A stretch of DNA of 64,000 nucleotides from Thunnus maccoyii. Lineage: Eukaryota; Chordata; Actinopteri; Scombriformes; Scombridae. Positions 26,051 to 40,205 of this stretch are shown here, in pieces. The position numbers and the translations under genes are program-made. The stretch's first letter is position 1; each line of letters starts with the position of its first letter. Under the pieces are notes generated by a model, which was given only the letters and a program-made list of their open reading frames with translations, was not told where the DNA came from and made no database searches. The stretch covers positions 12,075,155-12,139,154 of the forward strand of contig NC_056544.1 of the NCBI RefSeq assembly GCF_910596095.1. The letters run 5' to 3'.

Positions 26051-29000
26051 ACTCAGATTTAAGCGTATTAGAAATAGCCGCAGTACAAATGAGATCTTAC
26101 ATCAACACCCTGTGGGGGGTCTGAGCTGAGAGAAGTAGCGCCTGCAGCTCTCCACTGTTATTACTAAGACACCAGGCAGAACAATGAAATCAGTATGCAC
26201 ACACACTCACACAAATATATTGATAACACTAAAACAATGAAGCTGCCTTCCAACTTAAAGGACTACACCACTGATTTTTCATGTTGTAAATATTTAACAT
26301 TGTTTTTCACCACTTTTCAAAACAAGTTTTTGATTGATATTACCCTTCAGGCAAAAATGGTCTTACTTGAGATTGATAAATCATAACTATGAACAAGTAA
26401 CATCATGCAGTTAATCGTTATTTTTTAAAATGGTTTTGTAGTAGCTAATTGGCTGAAACATGCAAATCCTCTGGTATGGTTTGTAAACACCTCATGTTAG
26501 ATCTAATGGTTGGTCTTCTCTGCACAGGCCTGCAGAGCGCTCAGGAGAGGATGTGGATATTATTTTGACCAGACTGAGAGAGGTCAAAGCCTTCCAGAGG
26601 TTCCCACCACCGCTCTTACTGCAGATCTGTGCCTGTGCCTTCTATGAATGCTTGGAGAAAGGCATCACGTGTATGTACACACATATATATACACACACAC
26701 ACACATAAATGCACAAACATGCATTACAGTTGTTGAATTGTAAAATAATGCGAGGCTGGCTCTATAGTAGAGTGTCATTACACAGTATCACACAGTCATC
26801 CTGCAGAATATCCCTTTGCTGTTGTTTGCTGTTGTTGCTGTCCAATGGATCATACTTCAAAGTACTGTGATCATTTTTTATTCATGTGCACATACCACTC
26901 CACACACAAATTATGCAAACATTATTTTAACAGTCATTATATGATATCAATGTTACCACATTTGACCACTGTCCTGAGGATTATTTCATTATTGTGTGAT
27001 CTATCACAATCTTCTTTTTTTTTTAAATAGTCCAGGAGCCCAGGGTGACATCTTCAAATAGTTTTTTTGTTGGTCAATTGTCCAAAACCCAAATATATTC
27101 AATGCACACTGAAATGAAAGATAGAAAACCTGCAAAATCTGCATTTGAGAAGCAGGAGCCAGCAAATGTCTTGACAAATGACTTAAACAATTATTTGATT
27201 ATTAAAATTGTTGTTGATTATTTCTCTGTCGATCGACTAATTGATTAACCGACTAATAGTTTCAGCATTAAACTTTTTGCATGAATTTTGCCTTTATTTT
27301 ATTTCAGTTCAGCAGCAGCTATTTCTCCCCTTTTCCATTTGGGATAGACAATGAAAAGATTCTTTACATAATGTTGTTTCTACCATTTCAAAAAATGTAT
27401 ATTTTCCTATAAAATAATTACCAGCACAACATTAAAACACACCTATAAGCCATTCTTTCCATACTGGATCATCTAATGCTTACTGTATCTAGCTAATATG
27501 AGGAAGGTTTGAAAACATTGTCCATGATTTGGAAGAAGAAAAATTTTGTGATTAAATACAACTATATTCAAAAATGCAACTGTCAGTATTGTAAAACATT
27601 TCAACTTCAGGAGCAAACCAAATATGATCGTGATATACATGTATGAGGGAACTGTGGCATACGTGTTCATGAATTAATTGATGTGCTGTGTGTCCACTAA
27701 GAGAAATGTAAATGTATTTTCAAATGTTTTTACAATGCTGTCCACAGTGTTTCGACAGGGAGACATAGGCACCAGCTGGTATGCTGTTCTCTCCGGCTCT
27801 CTAGATGTGAAAGTGTCAGAAACCGCCAACCACCAGGTAAGATCAGGTGTTCAACTAGTCAAGTCAGATTGGAGCCACGTTCTGTGTTTTACTGTAGATG
27901 ATCTGAATCACAAATGAATGAATAATTAATTGAATTCATATTCATGAACACCAATGGGTGCGTTCTGTAATTCCCTTTCTATTTTTATTGAATATACATC
28001 ATTTTAATGGCAGCCATTCTCCCCCTTCTCTCTTGTACTATTTTCTATTATAAGCTTCTCTGTGAAGATGCAGACGGCAGAGCTAGTTCTGTACGACTCT
28101 CTTAAACGCTGACATTGTTCTAGTACATTAGCTCTTGTCTCCATGCTTAAATATGCTGGAGCAAAGCTGCCACAGGACAGAAAACAGGTCCTTTGAGGGT
28201 TGTGCTTTCTGCTACACCATTTATGGAAGAGTGTGGAAATAGGGTTATGCTGTACATGTAGAGGAAAAGAATGACATGTGGGAGAGGAGAGAGGATTTGT
28301 TCCTAGTGAAAGAGGGAGATAAGGAACCCTTTCATTGTGAAACGTCCTTTTCATATATGTAGCCCTAAAGTGCCATTGGTGGCCTAGTTTCTGTGGCTAT
28401 ATTTGAAATGTCAGTTTGGACAGCTGAAAAGGTTTTCATAGCATTCAGAATCTTTGTGTAAATCAGTGGACATTGCGTGTGTGTGCATGTGTTTACTTGC
28501 CACCAGCCTGTCGAATTATACCCAGGACCTAGAGATATTTTACTTACAGTTTCAAGTCTCTCATATATGAATTTATTTACATTCATTACCATATATTAAT
28601 GTGTCTTGCATTACCATATGTGAATCTATTCTCTAACAAGCAGTTGTTCAAACAAATACACTATGTTGTGTAAGGTTGCAATTAACAATTATTTTCATTA
28701 TCAATTAAGCTGCTGTTTATTTTCTCAAGAGAATAATTGTTTTATCTATAAAATGTCAGAAAATATGTTGTGTGTTGTATGCCCGAGCCACAGTTCAAAT
28801 CCCCCAAATATTCAGTTTACAATCATATACTGTATGATGAAGAAAAGCTTAAAATCCTCACATTTTAGAAGCTGAGACCAGCATAAATTTTTGCTTAAGA
28901 AATGACTCAAACGATTATTCTGTTGTCAAAATTGTTGCCAAATCATTTTCTATCCCTTGATTAATTGACTAATGACTGCAGCTCTAATGTTGTGCTTGTT

Positions 29001-32000
29001 TGTGTGCAGGATGCTGTCGCTATCTGTACACTGGGGATTGGGACAGCTTTTGGGGAATCCATCCTGGACAACACGCCACGCCACGCTACCATTGTCAGCA
29101 GAGAGACCAGCGAGTTGCTTCGAATCGAACAGAGGGAGTTCAAGACCCTCTGGGAGGTGAGACAGAGAGAGGGACTTTTGAAATACTCTATGAGGTTCTA
29201 TCTGCAGCTGTGAGTGTGAGCTGGAACTTCATGATTCAGCATGTTTTGGTAGTGTACCTAAAGGTTTCCGTCTTGGAAAGAGCTTTCCCTTTGAGACTAC
29301 AATGTTCAGACAACCTTCTATTGTAATTGTCCCTTTAACCACAAGAGGGCTGTCCACCATAACAGCACCTTTAGTTCCACCTATTGGATAGAAACCTCAG
29401 GTGGTACTTCACAATAAGCTATTAAAGGTACAGAGAGAGTGAGAGAATGTGTATGTACTACACGTGTCTGTGTGTGCTTGTGTGTAATACTAGATGGCTG
29501 ATGTTTTCAGAGCCTGTCATGGTTTAGTGCAAGCCTTTACAGTACAAGGGATGATGCACTGAATCTGTGCACCAAGGGCCACAAATGAGAATCTAAAAAT
29601 GATAAGTGTAGAGATCCCATGGCAGCTATTTTTTTTTGTAACTGTTTGGCTCAGATGTACATTGCATCGAAAGACAAGTCCCTGGATACAATCATGGATA
29701 CAAATCATGGATACAAAAGAAAATAAAGACACAGCTGCGCTCAGGATTGAGACTGACAGCTTTTTTTATTGTGATGGAATAATACACTCACTAGCCACTT
29801 TATTAGGTACACCTGTTCAACTGCTTGTTAGCACAAATATGTAATCAGGCAGCCACGTGGCAGTAGCTCAGTACATTTGGGCATGTAGACATGGTCAAGA
29901 CTATCTGCTGAAGTTCAAGCTAAGCATCAGAATGGGGAAAAAAGGTGATTTTAAGATTGGACAATAGAAGATTGAAAGAATGTTGCCTGGTCTGATGAAT
30001 CTTGATTTCTGCTGCAGCATTCAGATGGGAGGGTCAGAATTTGGCGTAAATACCATGGATCCATTCTGCCTTGTTTCAATGGTTCAGGCTGCTGGTGGTG
30101 TTGGTGGTGGTGTAATGGTGTGGTGGATAGTTTTTGGGGGACACTTTGGGCCCCTTAGTCCCAGTTGAACATCGTTTAAATGCCACAGCCTACCTGAGTA
30201 TTGTTGCTGACCATGTTCATCCCTTAATGACCACAGTGTACCCATCTTCTAATGGCTACTTCCAGCAGGATAATGGGCCATGTCACAAAGCTTAAATAAT
30301 CTCAAACTGGTTTCTGAACATGACAATGAGTTCACTGTACTCAAATGGCTGTCACAGTCACTAGATCTCAATCTATCTATGGATCTACGGGGGACTCGCA
30401 TCATGGATGTGCAGCAGCAAAATCTGCAGCAACTGCGTGATGCTGTCATTTAAATATGGACCAAAATCTTTGATAAATGTTTCCAGCACCTTGTTGAATC
30501 TATGCCACAAAGAAGTTCTGAAGGCAAAAGGGGTCCAACCCAGTACTAGCAACAATTTAGAGAGATTTAGACTTCTCACTGTAGGGATTAATAACATTAA
30601 TTATGGCTTCAGTCCTGTAACTTTCCAGTCCAGTAATTAGCGTCATTACTTATACCTGTGCTTTTTCTGTTATAAGTCAAAACAGCCTATTCAGATAATG
30701 AAAGGGAGTAAAACATAAATATCTGTGGATTGTTATTGCAAATTATTGATAGTGATCTAAATTCATATATGAATTTATGAAATAGAGGGTTCTGTCTCAG
30801 AGGGAAAATTAGATTCCTCTTGTGCATTAGCCATCAACACATAATGGTCTATGGGCTAATTTTTCAAAGAAATCAGAAATTGTAGCCCAAATTAGTTTCA
30901 GGAGTACATTCTCCGACTCTCCACTTGAGACTTAAATATCACATATATATTTTTTGTTAATTATAAGAATCATTGATGTCAACAATATTAACCTACTGCA
31001 GATATTGGTCAAATAAAAGTGCAAAAACTATCCTTGCTGTACAGGGAAGTGTCCCTGTGACTCAATAAATATTTAAATACCAGTTAAATAAGAAATAAAA
31101 CTGTCTCACTTCACAGAGCAATTTTAAAAAAGTGAGCTTCTGTATTATGAGTATTCACAGACAGACACTGCAGCAATCATCTCATTTTTACCCTTATCGC
31201 AGGGAAAGGTCATACACTGGGGTCATTTCAGTAAGTAAGATATAGGGTATTGATATTCCTGCTGAATATTGGTTTATGTCAGTATTAATAAAACACAATA
31301 CTGTGCATTATACTGAAGAGAATAGAAGTCAATAATACTGTAAAGTAAAGGACTCTTGTCCAGAATATAAAAAGTCGCTGTCAGCACATGTATCAAATAT
31401 TGCAAACTCTGCATAGAATCAACTCTCAGCAACATGGCTTTGGCCTCAACACAGGCATCTTATTAGAGAGTTGGCATAGTAGTAGCTGCCTCTCTGTGGG
31501 CCTCCTTGTTGAGGTTAGACCTCTCTAAGGGCTCTTCATTCCCAGGGTCCCTTTCAGAGAGAAAGTCCTGGCAGAGCAGTGGATCAGTTAACAGTAGCTT
31601 CACAGTCAAAACCCAAAGACTAAGAGTCTGCCCTACTGTTTGATCTGTTATCTTGCATTGTGTAATCCAAATGGCTGACTTTTCTTTGAATTGTAGGACT
31701 GTTTTTGCTTGTCCTTACTTGAGGTCAAAGGTCAAGCTCAAATCACCGAAACATTTTCGAGTGTCGGCACCTAAAATCTGACATTGAAGCTGAAGGACAC
31801 TCACTAATGCACACGTCTTGATTTCGAAAGTATTTAGAGCTGACGTAAGTCAATAGGCTTCTATTCTACTGGCCACTGTGAAACATAATCTCTGGAGTTT
31901 TGCCCTCAGTGATGAAAAGGAGTATATGAGGCTTTATTACGGTTCTGATGAATAACAGCGGACAGATATTCACTCAGATTTTCAGTGATGTAAGCGTTGA

Positions 32001-33577
32001 TTGAATCATGCAACATTTACTACATTTTCTGAAGGTTTTGGTTATGAAGATTTTGGGCTTCTTTTGGCTTAAAATAACCTTTTTTTAAGATAATTTTTTG
32101 GCATTTTTTAGTCCTAATGATAGTCACAGTAGAGCTAGACAAGAAACAACAAAGGTCTGTACTGTATTACTGTATATAGTACAATTTGTGTCTTTGCCAC
32201 TTAGCCACCAGGACGCCTTTAAAATAAACTTTTCTATGAGTTATGGATTTTACCCATCTCATTGCTGAAAATAATATGAAACTGTGGCATAAGACCCAAT
32301 TTTATGTCACAAAGTATTACAAAAACATTTTTTATTATGAATCAAATAATGTGAGCATAGTTTTTTCTGTTGGCAAACCCTTATTGTGTAAAAGATTTCT
32401 CTAAAAAAGACATTTTTTTTCTTTATTTGACAGTTATAAGTGCAGAGACAGACAGGAAACAGGTGTAGAGGGAGGGGTATAACACACAACAAAAGTCTGT
32501 GGCTGGAATCAAACCATCTCAACCAGTAGGCCAGTGGGGCGCACCATAAATGTTCTTTTGATGGCTTTCCTGCTCTCAGTGTCCTCCCAGTACAAAACAT
32601 ATTTTTCTCTATTTATTAATGCGATTCATGAAAAAAAAGACCTCTATAGTATTATTATTATTCGGTGAGTAGAAATTGGGTTTACTGAAACGTGATATCT
32701 CCATTTTATGCCACAGGAGCACATAAATGCAAGATAAGACAATAATTGGTTATTAAAGCATGTGTGCTATCTTATTATTGAGCTTGCAGTGTGTGTGTGT
32801 TTGTCAACTAAGTGCACTCAGTCTCCCACTCTGCCTTCTATTTTAGGACAGTGGACATAAAGCAGAAAACATAGCCCGAGGTTGTCCTCTTTTGAATCTT
32901 ATTCAGTTCATAGTAAAAGGATCTTTGTGTTTTATGTTTGTGTGTGTGTGTGTGTGTGAGCATGGACTAATTTGTGCGCATGTGCTTGTGTGTGGCGAGG
33001 ACTAGAAAGCTACAGGATGAATGCAGTCATGTGTTTGATGAAAGGATGAAAGAAAAAAAGCGCTGTTTCCATAATTCTCACCAAGTGTAAGTGAGATGAA
33101 TAAACAGGGTGTAAATGTAAAACAGCTTATTGTTTTTGACAGATATGTGTAAACACAGGTCACCAAACAGTTACAGCTGATGCTTTGGTTGGCTGGTTGC
33201 ATGGCTCTGGACTATGGTGGCCTGGTATTGTGAGTCTTTCTTTCTCTTTCCTTATTTACTCCTCTGTCCCTTTCACCCGCTCCATATTTCTCTTGCCCAC
33301 TTCCTCTCTCTTCTATTGGCCATGTTGTGTCTTTTGCCAGCCACCTTCCTTTCCTCCTGCTCCATCCTCTCCCTCTTTACCCCTTTCTTTCCCTCCTCTG
33401 TTGCTTTCTCTCTCCCCCTGCCTCCCTCTTTCTCTTCCTCCACTAGAGTAGCTCAGTCATACAGACAGTCAGATCACCGTGGTAACCTGTGAGAGAAAGT
33501 GCTTCGGTTCTTGGCTCGATCACAGCGAGAGAGGGAGAGACGGAGAAAGAGACTGTGGCGACTGTGTGAGAGAGAGA

Positions 33578-33615
<38 letters not shown>

Positions 33616-34271
33616 GAGAGCAGCTTGTTTTGAGCAGGATGCTATCCGGTGGCGTGTGTGTGAGTTGTAAAGGAGCAGAGGGCAGCTCTCTGGGGCTTCA
33701 GTCCCTCCAGTATTAGGCAGCTGAGTGTATTACTTCAGGTGAGTTTGACTCCTTGACAGTACTAGTGTGTAGCCTGTGGCAATTTGTCAGCAGTATTTGT
33801 GGTGTTCATGTGGGCTAGATAGTGTTTTACTCTAATATTTACTTTTATTCGTTTTTGCTGTCTTTTCACAAAATGGAATTTATACATCCCAGCAAATGTT
33901 TTGTAAGGCTTGTTCTTAATACTGGGATCTAGTTAATAGTTTTATTATCTTCCTGGTTGTGTGTATGTGTGTGAAAAATATAGATGGGGGGGGTGTTTGT
34001 GTCTTAAGGTCAAACATATGCTCGCTCTGTCTTGCGCTCTCTGTGTGAATGTATTTGTGTGTGTTCCTGGTAGTCGTCAGAAGACATAGGAAATGACCTT
34101 GCAAAAGAACAGTGGCACTTTCAGACTCAAAATTACCTACTGTTTGTATTTCAGTGTCTCAGCCACAGAAATGCAAAAACAATTTATTGTTGTCAACATC
34201 TGTAAAAACAGCATCTGTACACATTTAGCAGCTTTTGCTGTTCGTCTTAACCCTGATTTAAATACTGTTGT

Positions 34272-34318
<47 letters not shown>

Positions 34319-37300
34319 ATATAATGTTAGTTGTTGTGCATGTAAATGATCTTGGTTGTACAAAGGGCTTTGTTTTGAGAGGCACTTGCACTGCGTGTGT
34401 TTGAAAGTAACGCTGTGTGTGTGACAGAGAGACGGAGAGAGAAATGTGATGGGTTTTAATAACTAATAGATGATGATGCCTAACATCAGATACAATTAAA
34501 TAGTAGAGGTGTAAATGCTCTGACGTCTGTCTGTGTGTTTGGTCCTGCAGAAGTATCGTCAGAGCCTGGCTGGACTGTTGGCCCCTCCTTATGGAGCTAT
34601 GGAGAGTGGATCCAACAATGACAGTGAGTAGATATACACACAGAGTTGAATGAAAGAAACACTGTAAATGTTGCTGAATGTGGTTCATTACTGGGCCTGA
34701 GTTTTGTTGTACAGGAACCAGTAAAGATAGTAACGAGGTCAAAAACTAAATAGATTGTAAAGAAGGTAGTAAACAAGTATAATAATTTGAAAAGGAAGCA
34801 TTTGAGAATGGTAGTAATGCAGCATGGACCATATTTTATTTTATCGTTTTTTTTTTTATTTCATGGAATAAAATCTACATTACATAATCGTAATTTTAAA
34901 GTGCTCCTGCTTCCTTTTTAAAGTTAATACTTGTTTTCAGCCAAATGTTTATCAGGAACATGTAAGTTACACAGTGAATTGGTCGTATTTTGATGTTTTA
35001 GAATGAAAAATATCTGTATCCTATAAAAATCTTCCAGCCTGAAGACGTTTTTCCCTCCTTAGGACTCACAGACAAAGACAACATGAACTCAGACTCTGCA
35101 AACAAAGCTCACAACAAGGTAAATACTCACTCCAGCTCACTGTTTGGACCTGAAGGTCTGTCTTGTATTCATATGGGAAGTAAAAAGAAGTTCAGCATGG
35201 CGACTTGACCCCTTAAACAAACTCTGCCAACATGTTTCAGAGAACTGTGTCCTTCCTCAGGGCACACAAAGCATGAATGAACCAAATGCTCAACCAATAT
35301 AATGTGGTTTGTGTCAGAATATCTGTAGAGACTGGGCATTTAGGGTTGTGCAAACATATGTTTTAGTCTCATGTTTGACGTATCTGGCCAGTAGTGATTC
35401 TGATGTTGTTTTTGTTCATTGTCAATGTTTTGTACTCAATATTGGAAATCAAAAGTATGCTGAGTGTATTGAACCAGACCAGTGTCATAAAATCATACAC
35501 CACTGCATACTTTCATATTTGTGAATGAACCAGAATGCCAGAATGGATTTTGGAGGTGTATGTGTTCTCTGAGCAGAGACAAGCGATGACTCACAGCTGT
35601 GATCCTCTGTAGTTATGCTAATGCTAGCTAATGCATGCACATAGAAGAAAGATCCCATCTGCCCAATTAGCATGCCTTTCTTTGTTGTTTTGAACAGCAG
35701 CTGTGTGAATGTATACACATCTGCCCTTTTCCTCTGTCTGAGGTGCAGGTGTGATCTATATAGAATGTGTTTGCTTGCATGTCCTGTGGGTTTTGATGCA
35801 GTTTTACTGAAATGAATGCTATATAGTGTTGTACTCTATATGTTTTTCTAACAGTGAGCAAACTCAGCATATCCTGACATAGATATTATTGAATAATACA
35901 CATACAAATATATATGATGCACACATTCACATACCTCACATATGTCAATCAAGATTTATTAAAATATAGCTGCAAGTGGTGATTCTAAGGTTCAAGTCAA
36001 CACGAACCATTAGAAGTTGAAAGCTTCAACAGCTTAATTAAAAATATCCACCAAGTTTGGTGATGTTTGGACAAATTGTCATTGATTCATGGCCAAATTT
36101 GCGCCAGGCTCATGCAAGTTTTTGGAACTGGTGGCGCCCCCTATTGAGCGATTTCAAAATAGTTTTACACACGTGGTTCTACATTGTTCTGAAACATATC
36201 CTGTGAGTTTTGCAATGATTGGACAAACAATTCTGGTTTATAGTCTCATTTGTATTATGCCACGCCCATTTTTTGCATTTGTAGTTCCCCCTAGTGGTCA
36301 AGTCGAATGAAACTTTCAGGGTATGTTTCAGGTATATATCTGGACATATCCTGTAAGTTTTGTGATGAGTGGCCCAACAGTTTTTGACTTTGGTCTATTT
36401 ATGTGCTTATGAGCCATGCCCTTTGGAAGGTCATTGATCAATATCTTGAAACATAAATAAGATATCAACAGTTTTTATGCAACTCTTAAAAGCTTGGTCC
36501 AATAATGATCCACAGAAAGTTAGGTAGCAATCGGACCTACAGTTTAGGAGAATATGTCAAAGATGTGTTTTCAAAAAATTAAAAATGGCAGAAAATCTAT
36601 CTTGGCGCAAATGGGCATGGCTTATATGGATATATTCGTCTGGACCCATAGAATCCAGGAAAAAAGGATGTTGTTTGTGAGACTTGCAGTTCAAAAGTTA
36701 TAAGCCAAAACGTAGTTTGTTGTTACAGGGCCACCATCTGGCCGATTGGGGTCATTGGGGTTCTTGGGCAGTACTTGCACACAGCTTCCAATCAATGGGC
36801 AAAATCTCATGTCTCTTGCATTCACCATTCATGGAAATGTGCACAAACATTTCTGAGGAAGAAAAATAATAAACCAGCACAAAAACAATAAGGTTTCAGC
36901 CCTTCATGCTTGAACCCCTAATGATATATTTTTTGGGGGGGTAATTTGACACTGTCCTGTTCTTTCACAGAAAATGGTACGATGATGATAATAATAATGA
37001 AACTGGTTGGCTTACGTGGGTACGAGCATCACCGTTATTATCAGTTCATGGTGTAAATACTGCAGTGAGGTTGCCCATTTTCAGTTTAGTAGTATGGCAT
37101 TTTCTTTTCTTCCAAATGCGGTGTCGGATTGGCATTTCTCTTGCCTGTTTCTGTACAAATGTTACAGCCTGGAGTCAGCATAAGTATTGGGAGCATTGCC
37201 ATTGCCTGTAAGTCTTGCAGTTTCTTATGCTTCTCTGGTGTTCTGTAGATTCCCTCAGAGAAGCTGCAGAGAGCGGGAAAGGTTCTCCGCAATGCCATCC

Positions 37301-40118
37301 TGTCCAGAGCCCCGCACATGATTCGGGACAGGAAGTACCACCTCAAGACATACAGGTAAGAGTATGTGTCTACAATTCCAACTGTGTGTGTTTACACAAA
37401 ATTATGAGCACATGCAAGGGCTTTGGGAGAACTTTTGACAATTTTGTGTTGATAAAAATAGGTGGGCTATTTTTCAGTTCTCTTCATTTAATATTCAAGC
37501 AATGTGTTCGTGTGTGTATTGCAGACAGTGCTGTGTCGGTACAGAGCTAGTGGATTGGCTGGTGCTGCAGAGTGCCTGTGTCCTCACACGATCCCATGCT
37601 GTTGGGATGTGGCAGGCACTACTAGAGGAAGGGGTACTTAATCATGGTAACTAACATTTTGGCTTTTTCTATTGCTTTCTCCATCATAGTACACACATTA
37701 CATAGTTGTAATGACAGACTGTAGTCAGCTACCAAATCTCTGTTTCAAAGCTGCTGAGAAAGAAAGACCTGGGAAAATGTATTTTTTACATATCCTTATC
37801 CTTGTATTGCATTGAGTGTCATTCAGAGGATGAATTGGAAGCTAACTTTGGATATTTTTAAGTGTCACTCTTTGACACAGAGTGGGCTTTATTGACTCTG
37901 AGTGGAAAATAAGTAGAAGTTTTGAAGCATGAACATTAAATACAGATTGAATCTGAATTTCAAAGAAGATGTCTTTTGAGATACGATCAGACCCGATAAG
38001 ATCTCTAATTGCTAAAAAAAAAAATCAGCAGGCATGCTTGTGTGTTTATATGTGTACACTTGTGTTGTACACACTGTGTTTTGACCTTGTGTGCTTGTCT
38101 GCTCTTCAGTGGACCAAGAGCTTGGCTTCCAGGACAAGTACCTGTTCTACCGTTTTCTTGACGATGAGGAGGAGGACACACCGTTGCCTAGTGAGGAGGA
38201 GAAGAGGGAAAGTGAGGAAGAGCTGCCAGAGACCATCCTCTTCCTCGTTCAGATCGGCCCTGACGCACTTCTGCGCATGATCCTCAGGAAATCGTCAGTA
38301 ACAATCAATAATAGTGTATTACTTACATTATGCTGGTAATACAATCCACTAATATTGCACAACATGTTGCACACTGTAAGCTGCACTTTGAAAACCAAAA
38401 AAAGACATTGTATAAATAAACATTCTGATTATTATCATGATATCATTATATATATATATATCAAATCATTTGTAATGAGTACTTTGAAAACAGCTATAAT
38501 ATTTTAGCATTAGAATGTGTCATTACTAATTTAACTGCAGTGTAATAAGAGGAGAAGTGCATGAAATCTTCTTGGTGAGTTAATTCTGACTAACCTCTAT
38601 GTGTGTCTGTAGGCCTGGTCAGAGGACAGGGGATGACCTAGAGATCATCTATGATGAGCTGCTTCACATTAAGGCCTTAGCTCACCTCTCCAACACTGTG
38701 AGTCAGCCGGTCCACTTTCGTTTTAAAGAGACCGCATTGGTTTTCATGAAGGCTGTTAATTCACTGGAACCACTTGTTACAGTCTTTTTGTTTTTAAGAC
38801 CAGAGGGAGAAGTTGTTGTCACTACAGCATTTCTCTCACCAGTGTAATGAGACATAGTTTTAGACACAGTCTACCTTGTGTTGGCAAGCAGTCGACATGT
38901 TTAGGAGTCCTTAAGTCTGTACTGGCCGCAGAAGAATTTTTGTTTGTGTTGTCATCATGCTCGATATAGAGAGTTTCCCTCATAGAATCAGTATTACATG
39001 CAATTATATTAGTAGAGCTTAGATTTAAAAAAAAAAATCACATGAAGCACATTGAACCTGTTGGTTCCCAACCAACAGGCTTAATCCATGTTTTTCCATT
39101 AAATGCTTTTTTTAGTCCCACTGACCTCTCACTAATTTTGAAAACAGTGCTTATAAATATAAAGTACAGCAAACTTAAGGACTCATAGTGCATAACTCGC
39201 CATGTGACATTATACTTGTGTATAACAAAACAGTCTTGTCATTCCAATAAAGTGCAACCTGCTAAAAATATTTTAAAAGTATAGACTAAATAACTTAAAC
39301 TTCAATATATGTAGAAAATATGCTATGGTAATTTAAAGTATATACTGTTTTATACATTGAAAACATACAGTACAAGCAGACACAGAGAGTGAATGTACCT
39401 GATCTGTGCATAATAACTCTGCAGTGCAGCTAAATCCAATATGACCTAAGTTTTGAAACCGTGTACTCTTGTGTCTAGGTGAAGAGGGAACTGGCAAGCG
39501 TTGTGATCTTCGAGTCGCATGCAAAGGCTGGAACTGTGTGTAGGTCTTCGCTTTGTCCTAGAATACATTTTTGTCTGTGTACATAGTTTACAGAATGTGT
39601 GTTAGTGGTGTGTGTAAGAGTAATGTTTGTTTGTCTTCTTTGTCTTCCAGTGTTCAACCAAGGAGAAGAGGGCACATCATGGTACATCATCCAGAAAGGC
39701 TCTGTGAATGTGGTTATCTATGGCAAGGTGTGTTTGTGGGTGCACTTGCATGGTGCAATGCATTCATCCACTTGCATGCTTATTCTTCTTTTGACACATG
39801 AGCATTGTTATGTTTTTCTGCTTCATTTGATGATATTTCATCTGTATGTAATGGATTAAAATGTGTAGTTCATGTCTGTATGGAGCAGACCAGCAGTAAC
39901 TGCCCTCTGGGGCTGGGAAACACCAGCAGTGGAGTTTGGCAAACTCTGCTGAGCTCACCATGACTCATCACTATGATTAAATGGCTTAAGGGATTGTATG
40001 CATACACAAATTCACACCACTCACTTCTTTACAACCACTGTACAGGCAGATGTACTGCACATATTCATGTGCATGCATACACATGGATCACACGCGTACA
40101 TACAAGCACACATGCACC

Positions 40119-40205
<87 letters not shown>

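Larger units (their letters stand above)
22438..26527 (+). other. rapgef4: rapgef4 intron 1
   Basis: Non-coding. Holds GT tracts at 23890-23920, 24632-24708 and 26012-26050, a GA tract at 25183-25220, a T20 run at 22595-22614 and a degraded copy of the 'GCAGCTCT' repeat at about 23390-23630. No further gene is supported. Confidence 0.75.
29157..34550 (+). other. rapgef4: rapgef4 intron 4
   Basis: Large (5.4 kb) intron separating the cNBD-A exons from the rest. Holds a Tc1-like transposon relic (29783-30552), a SINE-like copy (32420-32545), a pyrimidine-rich tract followed by a candidate alternative first exon (about 33450-33738) and GT tracts at 32940-32958 and 34273-34312. The rest is AT-rich with nothing recognised. 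Confidence 0.7.

Noticed and set aside
29980-30640. Short open frames in the Tc1-like relic
   Set aside because: They are fragments of a decayed transposase with stops, frameshifts and an internal deletion, not a gene.
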